From positions 1 through 19,412 of the forward strand of contig JAEDMI010000019.1 of assembly GCA_016303085.1 (NCBI GenBank): DNA of 19,412 nucleotides, written 5' to 3'. Both the position numbers and the translations under genes were made by a program. The stretch's first letter is position 1. Each line of letters starts with the position of its first letter. The notes beneath the pieces were generated by a model. The model searched no databases, was not told where the DNA came from, and saw only the letters and a list, made by a program, of their open reading frames with translations. Shown here piece after piece: positions 1 to 7,332 of the stretch. The stretch is from Acetatifactor sp. (GTDB lineage: Bacteria > Bacillota > Clostridia > Lachnospirales > Lachnospiraceae).

Positions 1-641
1 CGCCAAAAACCAGAAAGGCTATGGAGCTGAAAGAAGAACTGACCCAAAATACCATTGAAAAGTATGAAGACTTAATCAGCGAAGGATATCGGGAGGAAGA
101 TGCTTTTCAAAATGTCATCGGCTCTATCGGAGATGTCAGCGAGCTGTTTGAAGATTTGGAGGAGAAAAATCTGCTGACACTCCCCGAGGCAGACAGGAAA
201 AAGAAAGCTACGCTCACAGCCGTTGCCGTGGGGCTGTATATTTTCGCAGGCGTGGTTTTTCTGTTCTTCTCACTCATACAAAACACCTGCTTTGAATTCG
301 GCTTCGACTATTTTGACTACAGTCTTTTTGGGCTGGTATTAGGAGGGCTTATCTGCATCGCTCCCACCTGCATGCTGGTCTATGCCGCACACATGTATCC
401 CACTTTTCATAAAAAAGAGGACAGTCTCGTAGAAGATTACAAGGAAGCCAAATACTCCGCCAACAGGGAAAAAGCTATAAAATCTTCTGTCAGCGCCCTT
501 ATCTGGATACTGACTATCACTCTTTACTTTATTGTCAGCTTTGCCACCTGGTGTTGGTATGCCACATGGATTATCTTTTTAATCGGCGCCTGTGCCCAGG
601 CCATTGCTGTTCTTGCTCTCAACCTTCGGCGTAAAGAGTAA
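1..641 (+). CDS. HAAS-domain (permease-prefix/DUF1700-like) membrane protein, 5' partial
   Basis: The reading frame is open to the left edge (first full codon at 3), so the gene starts outside the window. An ATG at 21 exists, but it cuts through the conserved helical region and has no good ribosome binding site. The visible N-terminus (KAMELKEELTQNTIEKYEDL, then GYREEDAFQNVIGSIGDV) matches the alpha-helical HAAS or permease-prefix domain found in PadR-controlled membrane proteins of Firmicutes. About four hydrophobic segments follow, near residues 66-88, 100-122, 155-178 and 180-200 counted from the ATG at 21. The protein ends in a short basic tail. It is probably an integral membrane protein that works with the DUF4097 protein 120 bp downstream. 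By analogy with the complete operon at 10317-12344, a PadR regulator gene is expected just upstream. The biochemical role is unknown. Confidence 0.8.
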   Translation, partial: PKTRKAMELKEELTQNTIEKYEDLISEGYREEDAFQNVIGSIGDVSELFEDLEEKNLLTLPEADRKKKATLTAVAVGLYIFAGVVFLFFSLIQNTCFEFGFDYFDYSLFGLVLGGLICIAPTCMLVYAAHMYPTFHKKEDSLVEDYKEAKYSANREKAIKSSVSALIWILTITLYFIVSFATWCWYATWIIFLIGACAQAIAVLALNLRRKE

Positions 642-708
642 TTTATCGCAGTAAAAGGAAAAGGATGTCCGAATGCTGCGACAGACTCGAAGTGTATGGA
701 TTCTGAAG

Positions 709-728
709 GTCAAGTATAGTCAAGTATA
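709..728 (+). repeat. 10-bp perfect tandem duplication (GTCAAGTATA x2)
   Basis: GTCAAGTATA occurs twice head-to-tail in the 120-bp gap between the HAAS gene and the DUF4097 gene. It is about 35 bp upstream of the downstream start codon. It may be a small slippage duplication or a pair of regulator half-sites; the sequence does not decide. Confidence 0.5.
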
Positions 729-761
729 GGAAGCAAATAAAATTTCAGGAAGGAAAAACAG

Positions 762-1862
762 ATGAAAACATTCAGAATTGTAATGATTACATTTTTCAGC
801 GTACTGGCTCTCTGCCTGTGCGCTCTGCTGTGGCGCTGGCTGTCCGTCGGCTCAGCAGGTAACTTCATGACCTCCGTGGAGGTAGATGACTGCTACAGTC
901 TCGTACAGGAAAAGGAATTTGCGGCGGAAGACATCGCCACCCTTTCCGTTAAGTATCCAAACTCAGCCGATGTGCTTATTTATGAAAGTGCAGACAACAC
1001 TGTTACCGTGAAGGAGTATATGAACTTCACCCCCACCGATAATCAGCTGTCCAAAATTGAGCTCCACGGTTCCACCCTTGTAATCGAGGGAAAAAAGAGA
1101 AACTTTGTATCCTCCTTTACTTTCACCGGTCCTCACAGCTATACGGAAATCTATCTTCCTCATGATTTGGCAGCTTCTCTTCTGGTAGAGACAGTGAGCG
1201 GCGACGTTCGCTCTGAGCTGTCCCTCGTAAACTACAGCGAGTTTACCATAAGTACCACCAGCGGCGATATTATCTTTCCCACCGTGGAAGCAAAGAAAAT
1301 ATCCGTGTCCAGCACCAGCGGTGAAATACGATTGGAATCAGCAGCCGGCAAATCCGTCATGCTGTCCACAACAAGCGGCGATATTGCTCTGGAACAGCTT
1401 GCGGGCGACAGCTCCGTGTCCAGCACCAGCGGCGAAATACGCATCGGAAATGCAGATGAAAATATAGAGGTATCCACAGTCTCCGGTGATATCCGGTTGG
1501 ACAATTTGAACGCCCCCTTTCGTTTTAGCACGACAAGCGGAGAAATCACCGTAAATAACGGCACCGGCTGCGGAAAAGCAGGTACGGTCAGCGGCGACAT
1601 CCGTATCTCTCTGAGCGAACCAAACGGCGATTTGACAATCAGCACCACAAGCGGAGAGGTAAACCTTTCCTTACCTGAGACAGCTTCCTTTACCCTGGAT
1701 TTTAATTCCACAAGCGGAAGTTGCAATACCTTCTTTGATGATGTACTCTCCTTCAATAAAAAAGGAAATGAAGCGAAAGGGCAGTATGGTGAGAACACCG
1801 GAAACAAATTAGATGTCTCCACTGTCAGCGGAGATTTACGAATCACAAAATTCGCGCAGTAG
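762..1862 (+). CDS. DUF4097-family beta-solenoid protein, membrane-anchored
   Basis: 366 aa. The start is supported by AGGAAGG 8 bases upstream of the ATG. Residues 1-30 form one hydrophobic segment after MKTFR, giving a signal anchor or signal peptide, so the rest is probably extracytoplasmic. From residue about 143 onward the protein is built of short coils around T-[ST/V]-S-G-[DE]-[IV] motifs. The Ser of each SG falls at 146, 167, 186, 205, 223, 241, 259, 277, 297, 318 and 356, giving a main period of 18-21 residues. This is typical of DUF4097 putative-adhesin or stress-envelope proteins, a right-handed beta-helix without a known enzyme activity. The gene lies 120 bp after the HAAS membrane protein and is probably co-transcribed with it. 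Binding to envelope polymers or signalling is possible but unproven. Confidence 0.85.
   Translation: MKTFRIVMITFFSVLALCLCALLWRWLSVGSAGNFMTSVEVDDCYSLVQEKEFAAEDIATLSVKYPNSADVLIYESADNTVTVKEYMNFTPTDNQLSKIELHGSTLVIEGKKRNFVSSFTFTGPHSYTEIYLPHDLAASLLVETVSGDVRSELSLVNYSEFTISTTSGDIIFPTVEAKKISVSSTSGEIRLESAAGKSVMLSTTSGDIALEQLAGDSSVSSTSGEIRIGNADENIEVSTVSGDIRLDNLNAPFRFSTTSGEITVNNGTGCGKAGTVSGDIRISLSEPNGDLTISTTSGEVNLSLPETASFTLDFNSTSGSCNTFFDDVLSFNKKGNEAKGQYGENTGNKLDVSTVSGDLRITKFAQ
1302..1441 (+). repeat. Internal coding repeat in the DUF4097 gene
   Basis: The 29 bases at 1302-1330 recur at 1413-1441 with one mismatch, offset by 111 bp (37 codons). The repeat unit corresponds to two solenoid coils, one STTSGDI type and one SSTSGEI type. 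This suggests that the solenoid grew by duplication of a two-coil unit. Confidence 0.7.
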
Positions 1863-1886
1863 TACCAAATCCACGCTTCTTTCATG

Positions 1887-1924
1887 CTGCGTTCCGGAAC
1901 TTCCGAATCACTTCCGGAACGCAG
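1887..1924. repeat. Strong hairpin downstream of the DUF4097 gene
   Basis: The 13-bp arms CTGCGTTCCGGAA (1887-1899) and TTCCGGAACGCAG (1912-1924) are perfectly complementary around a 12-base loop. It starts 25 bp after the DUF4097 stop codon. There is no T-tract on either side, so it is not a classical intrinsic terminator. It could be a 3' mRNA-stabilising stem, a factor-dependent terminator or a protein-binding dyad. Confidence 0.55.
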
Positions 1925-2005
1925 ATAATCCCCATACAGAGTATCAGCGGCATCCATCCGCTCCAATCCGGCTCTTCAAAACCTGCGCTGCCGGACATAC
2001 CACAA

Positions 2006-2040
2006 AAAAGCCCTGTGCGCAATATGCACACAGGACTTTT
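2006..2040 (-). terminator. Two-way intrinsic terminator between DUF4097 and GH3 genes
   Basis: A 15-bp stem (2006-2020 with 2026-2040) has a 5-base loop. Read on the minus strand, the two non-Watson-Crick positions become G-U wobbles and the stem runs into a T6 stretch, so it best serves the xylan operon ending at 2057. On the plus strand it has two C-A mismatches but is followed by CTTTT, so it may also stop transcription from the DUF4097 gene. Confidence 0.8.
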
Positions 2041-2056
2041 AATATATACCCGAAAT

Positions 2057-4192
2057 TTATCTCACTACAGTAAAACTGAATGCTTTCTTTCCGGTCAGTT
2101 CCTCGGTTCTCGAATCCGGCTGTCCGAAACCTACACTGACAGCATATCTGTTGCCGCCGGATATCTTCTCGCCTTCTTCATTGATGACTGTCAGAGCATT
2201 CCTGTCCACAGGCACGGAAACCGTTACCTTATCTCCCGCCTTCACGGATACTCTTGCAAATCCGCAAAGCCTTGCATTCGGAGTAGCATCCGGTGAATCA
2301 ACGGCCTTGATATAAACCTGAACTACCTCCTGAAGATCCCTGTCGCCGGTGTTGGCTACAGTGACTTCCAGACCGGCAATTTCCTCGCCGGACAGTTTCA
2401 CCTCGTTGCCTGCGCCGGCGCCTTGTCCGTTCACCTTCACGCCCTCCAGCTCGGCAGTGCCGTAGGTTAAACCATATCCGAAAGGATAGAGCACCTCTCC
2501 GGTAAAATATCTGTAGGTTCTGCCCTTCATGGAATAGTCCTCAAAGTCAGGCAGTTCCTCCGTGTCATGATAGAAAGTTACAGGCAATTTCCCGGAAGGG
2601 GAAATCTCGCCCAGCAGAATATCTGCAACCACCCTGCCCCCTCTCGCGCCGGGATACCAGGCCTGAACCACCGCTTTGCAGTGCTCCTGGGCATAGCGCA
2701 AATCCATGGCACTTCCTGTCATGTTCACCAGAATCACAGGTTTTCCCGTCTTTACAACTGCCTCCAAAAGTTCTCTCTGAACCTCGGGCAACAATAAGTC
2801 AACCTTATCGCCGGAAGCGTAGCTGTTTCCGGTATCTCCTTCTTCGCCCTCCAGCGTCTCATCCAGTCCCAGGCATAAAATAACCACATCACTGTTTTTC
2901 GCCACAGCCACAGCCTCGCTGAGACGATCCTGGCGGAATCCAAGGTTCTCCACTCTGTCCTTAAACAAATGACAGCCCTCGGAATAATAAACGCGCACAT
3001 CCTCGCCCACTGCATCCTGAATACCTTCCAGTACCGTGATGTAACGGGAAGAGGTTCCGTGATAATTTCCGATCAGAGCCGCACGGCTGTTGGCATTTGG
3101 TCCGATGACACCGATTGCCTTCAAACTCTCCTTCTTAAGGGGAAGGATACCATCATTCTTCAGAAGCACAACAGATTCCGCTGCCGCTCTGTCCGCCAGT
3201 GCAAGATGCTCCTTACACTCCAGTTTATCATATCCGATTTTATCGTACTCAGTCTCATCAAACAGCCCAAGCAGGAATCTTGTGGTGAACAGTCTCTCTG
3301 CGGCAACGGTGATATCCTCCTCCGTCACCAGACCCTGCTCATATGCTTTCATCATATGAAGATAGGTATTTCCGCAGTTTACGTCACAGCCTGTCTTCAG
3401 TGCCATTGCTGCAGACTCTTCCGCTGTGTCCGTAACCATATGGTTGGTGTGGAAGTCTCTGATTGCCCAGCAGTCGGAAACATAATGCCCCTCAAATTTC
3501 CATTCTCCCCGGAGAATATCCTCCATCAGAGTCTTACTTCCGCAACAGGGCTCACCGTTTGTTCTGTTGTAGGCGCCCATGACTGCTTCCACCCCCGCCT
3601 CGGTCACCAGCTTCTCAAAAGCGGGAAGATAGGTTTCTCTCATGTCCTTTTTGGAAGCCTTGGCATCAAACTTATGACGCAAAGCCTCGGGACCGGAGTG
3701 TACCGCAAAGTGCTTTGCACAGCCTGCCGCCTTCAGGTACTCTCCGTCACCCTGCAAGCCGTCCACAAAAGCCTTGCCCAGTTCTCCCGTCAGGTAAGGG
3801 TCTTCGCCGTAGGTCTCATGTCCTCTTCCCCATCTGGGATCTCTGAAAATATTGACATTGGGAGACCAGAAGGTCAATCCCTTATAAATGTCTCTGTCGC
3901 CTTCTGCCGAATAAGCGTTGTACTTTGCACGCCCCTCCACCGCAATGACATCACCGATTTTTTCCGTCAAATCAGTGTCGAAGGCTGCTGCCGTGCCGAT
4001 TGCCTGAGGGAATACGGTTGCCACACCGGCTCTCGCCACACCATGCAAGCCTTCATTCCACCAGTTATATGCGGGAACTCCCAGTCTGGGAATGGCAGGT
4101 GCATCATACTTTAGTTGTGACGCTTTCTCCTCCAGCGTCATCCTGCTGACCAGCTCTTTTGCTCTTTTTCTTGCCGTTTCTCTGTCTCTCAT
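2057..4192 (-). CDS. Glycoside hydrolase family 3 enzyme, beta-xylosidase/beta-glucosidase type
   Basis: 711 aa, start supported by GGAGGG 7 bases upstream. The N-terminal (beta/alpha)8 domain carries WWNEGLHGVARAG (44-56), ATVFPQAIG (58-66), RDPRWGRGHETYGEDP (117-132), KHF..HS (160-166) and VSDCWA (238-243), where Asp240 is the expected nucleophile. The C-terminal alpha/beta domain has GLDETLEGEEGDTGN (442-456), which holds the likely acid/base Glu region. A fibronectin-III-like domain (about 600-711) completes the usual three-domain GH3 layout. No signal peptide, so cytoplasmic. It probably removes terminal xylose from xylo-oligosaccharides after debranching, given the GH115 and esterase genes upstream. 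The WWNEGLHGVAR and ATVFPQAI motifs are typical of xylosidase-like GH3, but beta-glucosidase or arabinofuranosidase activity cannot be excluded. It is the last gene of the operon. Confidence 0.9.
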   Translation of the reverse strand: MRDRETARKRAKELVSRMTLEEKASQLKYDAPAIPRLGVPAYNWWNEGLHGVARAGVATVFPQAIGTAAAFDTDLTEKIGDVIAVEGRAKYNAYSAEGDRDIYKGLTFWSPNVNIFRDPRWGRGHETYGEDPYLTGELGKAFVDGLQGDGEYLKAAGCAKHFAVHSGPEALRHKFDAKASKKDMRETYLPAFEKLVTEAGVEAVMGAYNRTNGEPCCGSKTLMEDILRGEWKFEGHYVSDCWAIRDFHTNHMVTDTAEESAAMALKTGCDVNCGNTYLHMMKAYEQGLVTEEDITVAAERLFTTRFLLGLFDETEYDKIGYDKLECKEHLALADRAAAESVVLLKNDGILPLKKESLKAIGVIGPNANSRAALIGNYHGTSSRYITVLEGIQDAVGEDVRVYYSEGCHLFKDRVENLGFRQDRLSEAVAVAKNSDVVILCLGLDETLEGEEGDTGNSYASGDKVDLLLPEVQRELLEAVVKTGKPVILVNMTGSAMDLRYAQEHCKAVVQAWYPGARGGRVVADILLGEISPSGKLPVTFYHDTEELPDFEDYSMKGRTYRYFTGEVLYPFGYGLTYGTAELEGVKVNGQGAGAGNEVKLSGEEIAGLEVTVANTGDRDLQEVVQVYIKAVDSPDATPNARLCGFARVSVKAGDKVTVSVPVDRNALTVINEEGEKISGGNRYAVSVGFGQPDSRTEELTGKKAFSFTVVR

Positions 4193-4381
4193 GCCTCACC
4201 CTCCGAATTTGTCCATGGTTCTCTCAGATATATATTCAATGTGTTCAGCATAGCACAGTTTTTGAACGGTTTCTTCTCAATTCATGCGAACATACTGTCA
4301 TCTATTGCTTTTTGGTATACTCCACAACACCTTTGGGCAATCCCTTGTTTCCTATATTACCGCCACTGTCCGGGCATGACA
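4193..4381 (-). other. 189-bp gap between GH115 and GH3 genes, possible internal promoter
   Basis: No gene was found here. Read on the minus strand, TGCTATGCT (rc of 4247-4255) resembles an extended -10 element, but no convincing -35 lies at the right distance. A GTTCA/TGAAC dyad brackets the same spot. No T-rich terminator hairpin is seen, so read-through from GH115 into GH3 is expected, with possible extra initiation before GH3. Confidence 0.25.
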
Positions 4382-7300
4382 CTATTTTGCATAAGCTGAT
4401 TCCTGCGGCCCCAAATAAGATGCAGGCAGTTTATGATTTTCAGGATATATCCGAATCCGCTCCAGCACCGTTCCGGCTTCCATGGCTCCCAGAGTCAGTT
4501 CCTGTACACCCTGTCCAAAATGTATCACTGTCTCAGCCACATGTATCTGGTTCAATACGCCTTTGCTCCAATTTGAGTCGCCTGATTCACCCGCCCTGTA
4601 GTTTGAGGGAATCAGGGTTACTGTTTTCCTGCAGTCTCCGCCGGTTACATATATTCTGACCTCCTGTCCCTTTACAGCGGGATTGGTGGGTGCCGTCAAA
4701 ATCTCTACCTTGTATGCTCCCGCCTGAGGAATCAGGAAACGATATGTTAACTCCGGCTTTTCATCCTCCTCGGCATAATTCCGGGTAACAGGAAATACCT
4801 TCATGGCAGTTTCATACTGTCCATAATGTTGAATCAGCTTAAATTGCCCGGTAGCCGCTGCCCTGTTCTCTGCGCAATGACAGGCATCCATAGTAATCAC
4901 TCCCCGCTTGGGCAGGAAAGTCATAGGCGGCAGCTTTTCCGTCTCTGCCTTACAGCCCTGTACCTCAACAGCAACCGTTGTATCACCGTCAGAAATCAGC
5001 AACATACATTGCTCCGGGGCAGCAGGAAGCTTTGTCCTGTCGCAGGTAAGCACTACCTGCTCCAGACCGGTTTGGGTCGCATTATCAGCATTCCAAGCCG
5101 CTAATGTTCCCTCCATGGGACTCACGGTCAGCCATGCCGGCAGGTGTTTTTCTTTCGTTGTAATATGATAGTGCAATGTTTGTTCCCCGTCACAGCCGTC
5201 ATTGGACAGTTCCAAAATCACTTTGTCACATCCCTCGTCCAGAAAATCCGGCACAAAAAGTCTGTCCGGTGCCCCGTAATTTTTCACACAGACTCTTTCC
5301 TCATCCTTCCTGGATACACTCATACGATTTCTTTCGCAGGCGTTCAGCATGCTGATGACCGGATATCTGCATCCGTCATCGTTCCACTTGGTAAAGCCAA
5401 TGTGGGAAGCAAGCTCCATACCCTTCCATTTTCCTCCGGCAAATTTGGCAAATTCCAGTTTTCCGGTTTTGTCAAACTCGATACAATTCTTTGCTTCAAG
5501 AGCATACATATTTGCCGCAGGTCTTCCCTGGTTCGCATAATAAGTGCTCTTTCTCGCATACAAATGCATCTTCAAAAGATTTGCGGAAGCCCCTGCCGGA
5601 TAGGAAACCATACTGTAATAGGCATCCTTTTCCGTGTCAGGCAACCCCTCGTATACCTCCCGGTTCAACTTCCGGATTTCATCCGCCATGGCAAGCATTC
5701 TGTCTGCCTCCAGATAATGGCAGGGATGATAAATATTTTCATTCAGAGACTCGGGACGCCGCATATGGTTCATCTCTATGTATCCGTTCAGCACCTTTGC
5801 CGCTTTTTCCTGCAGTTCGGAACCGGCTTCAGGGAAGCACTCTGCTGCCCACTTTGCCGTAAACTGTCTGTAGCTTTCCGGATTGCTGATTCCCCACTTT
5901 TCGTAGTCATAAGCCAGCGCCATAAAATAAGTCAGCGGTACCTCGTGGAACTTCAAATCTCCCACATTTACAATCCAGAGATCCCGAATGCCGTACTCGT
6001 ATGCGGTACACATCTGCTCCCAGGTTTTCGACAGCGGTGTGGAATCCACCCACTCGTAAGAGATGGGACCACCGTGATAGTCAAAGTGGTAATACATGCC
6101 GAATCCACCCTTGCGGTTTCGCATTTCCTCCGTAGGCAGAGTACGCATATGACCAAAGTTGTCCTCGCAGAGCATACAGATGACTCCGTCCAGTTCATCC
6201 CAGTCCTTTAACCCCGCCACATGCTCGTCACCGTAAAAATATGCTTCCACTTCCTTGTAAAGCGCCAGCATCTGAGGCACCTGTGACAAATCCCCGTTCA
6301 CATTCTCGCGGATCAGCTGCCTCTGCTTTTTGATAATGTCCTTCAACAGATTCACATTTTCTTCCACAGTGGCATTTTCCCCCAGCATGGAGGAATCTCT
6401 CTCCCCTCTCATGCCGATGGTAATGATATTTTCATATTTTCCGCTTCGCTTTAAGGAATCCTCCCAATAGTTGAGCAGCCCCTGCTCGTTGGTATAGAAA
6501 TTCCACTCGTTGCCGTATCGGGTTCCCTCGCCCCGCACCTTGTCCCACTCTTCACTGGCACGCAGACATGGTTCATGATGGGAATATCCCATGACAACCC
6601 CATAGATGTCCGCCAGTTCTTCGTTGGCACTTCCCGGACCGTCCAAGGGAAAAGAAGATGCCCACATGGCAGGCCAGAGGTAATTGCCCTTCATGCGCAG
6701 TAAAAATTCAAACACATGGCGATACATATCCGCATTGACGCCACCGAAATGGGAACATGCCCAGTTACCGAAGCAGGGCCATTCATCGTTGATAAAGAAT
6801 CCCCTGTATTTCACGCTGGGCTCCTTGGACACAACGCTGATATCCTCCTTCACACCAGGATTCCCACACTTTGCCGGAGCCGCATCTCCAAAGTATACAA
6901 GAGGAGTAACTCCCAGATATTCGGACAGGGTAAACATGCCGTAAATGGTTCCTCTCTTGTCGCTTCCGCAGATGACAAGAGCCTTAGCTATTCCGGTGAA
7001 GGGTTTCTCCACCAGAGAAATTTTGAACACTTCCCTTTTCCCCCGGATTTCCGCTGCCGAAAAAATGCCCTTTCTCTCCAATTCATCCAAAAGCGGGCTG
7101 TTTCCCAACGTTGCACAAAAGACAACACTGTCTGCGCCGCTCTCTTTCAGCTGCTCCCCGTCCATTACCTCAGGTCTCATGCCCGTCACCAGACAGATAT
7201 CCTCCGCTACCGTAGACCCAATACGTCTGACGCCTTCCAATCCGGCAGCCTCCACCAAAATAGGAATTACCTTACCGTCCTTTATCAAGTTTAGTTCCAT
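4382..7300 (-). CDS. Glycoside hydrolase family 115 xylan alpha-(1->2)-glucuronidase
   Basis: 972 aa with an excellent ribosome binding site (GGGAGGAG, 5 bases before ATG), 32 bp after the esterase stop. GH115 enzymes remove 4-O-methyl-glucuronic or glucuronic acid from internal and terminal xylose units of glucuronoxylan. Recognised blocks: RGTIYGMFTLSEYLGV (116-131), KYRGFFINDEWP (164-175), MKGNYLWPAMW (203-213), GYSHHEPCLRA (238-248), GMRGERDSSM (296-305) and, further on, CEDNFGHMRTLP and FDYHGGPISYEW. An N-terminal domain precedes the catalytic barrel, and about 300 C-terminal residues form beta-rich accessory domains, as is usual in this family. No signal peptide is present, so it acts in the cytoplasm on imported oligosaccharides. 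Full family length, with no sign of damage. I do not assign individual catalytic residues. Confidence 0.93.
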   Translation of the reverse strand: MELNLIKDGKVIPILVEAAGLEGVRRIGSTVAEDICLVTGMRPEVMDGEQLKESGADSVVFCATLGNSPLLDELERKGIFSAAEIRGKREVFKISLVEKPFTGIAKALVICGSDKRGTIYGMFTLSEYLGVTPLVYFGDAAPAKCGNPGVKEDISVVSKEPSVKYRGFFINDEWPCFGNWACSHFGGVNADMYRHVFEFLLRMKGNYLWPAMWASSFPLDGPGSANEELADIYGVVMGYSHHEPCLRASEEWDKVRGEGTRYGNEWNFYTNEQGLLNYWEDSLKRSGKYENIITIGMRGERDSSMLGENATVEENVNLLKDIIKKQRQLIRENVNGDLSQVPQMLALYKEVEAYFYGDEHVAGLKDWDELDGVICMLCEDNFGHMRTLPTEEMRNRKGGFGMYYHFDYHGGPISYEWVDSTPLSKTWEQMCTAYEYGIRDLWIVNVGDLKFHEVPLTYFMALAYDYEKWGISNPESYRQFTAKWAAECFPEAGSELQEKAAKVLNGYIEMNHMRRPESLNENIYHPCHYLEADRMLAMADEIRKLNREVYEGLPDTEKDAYYSMVSYPAGASANLLKMHLYARKSTYYANQGRPAANMYALEAKNCIEFDKTGKLEFAKFAGGKWKGMELASHIGFTKWNDDGCRYPVISMLNACERNRMSVSRKDEERVCVKNYGAPDRLFVPDFLDEGCDKVILELSNDGCDGEQTLHYHITTKEKHLPAWLTVSPMEGTLAAWNADNATQTGLEQVVLTCDRTKLPAAPEQCMLLISDGDTTVAVEVQGCKAETEKLPPMTFLPKRGVITMDACHCAENRAAATGQFKLIQHYGQYETAMKVFPVTRNYAEEDEKPELTYRFLIPQAGAYKVEILTAPTNPAVKGQEVRIYVTGGDCRKTVTLIPSNYRAGESGDSNWSKGVLNQIHVAETVIHFGQGVQELTLGAMEAGTVLERIRIYPENHKLPASYLGPQESAYAK

Positions 7301-7332
7301 TTCCGCTCCTCCCGCATCAAATACACTCCCGC

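Noticed and set aside
1232..1966. 244-aa open frame on the minus strand opposite the DUF4097 gene
   Set aside because: It is a mirror of the TSG repeat codons, giving a repeated SPLVV pattern. It has no ribosome binding site, and the plus-strand gene is clearly real.
2969..6211. Long plus-strand frames (381 and 355 aa) opposite the GH3 and GH115 genes
   Set aside because: Shadow frames: composition rich in His, Cys and Ser without domains, while the minus-strand proteins are well-known families.
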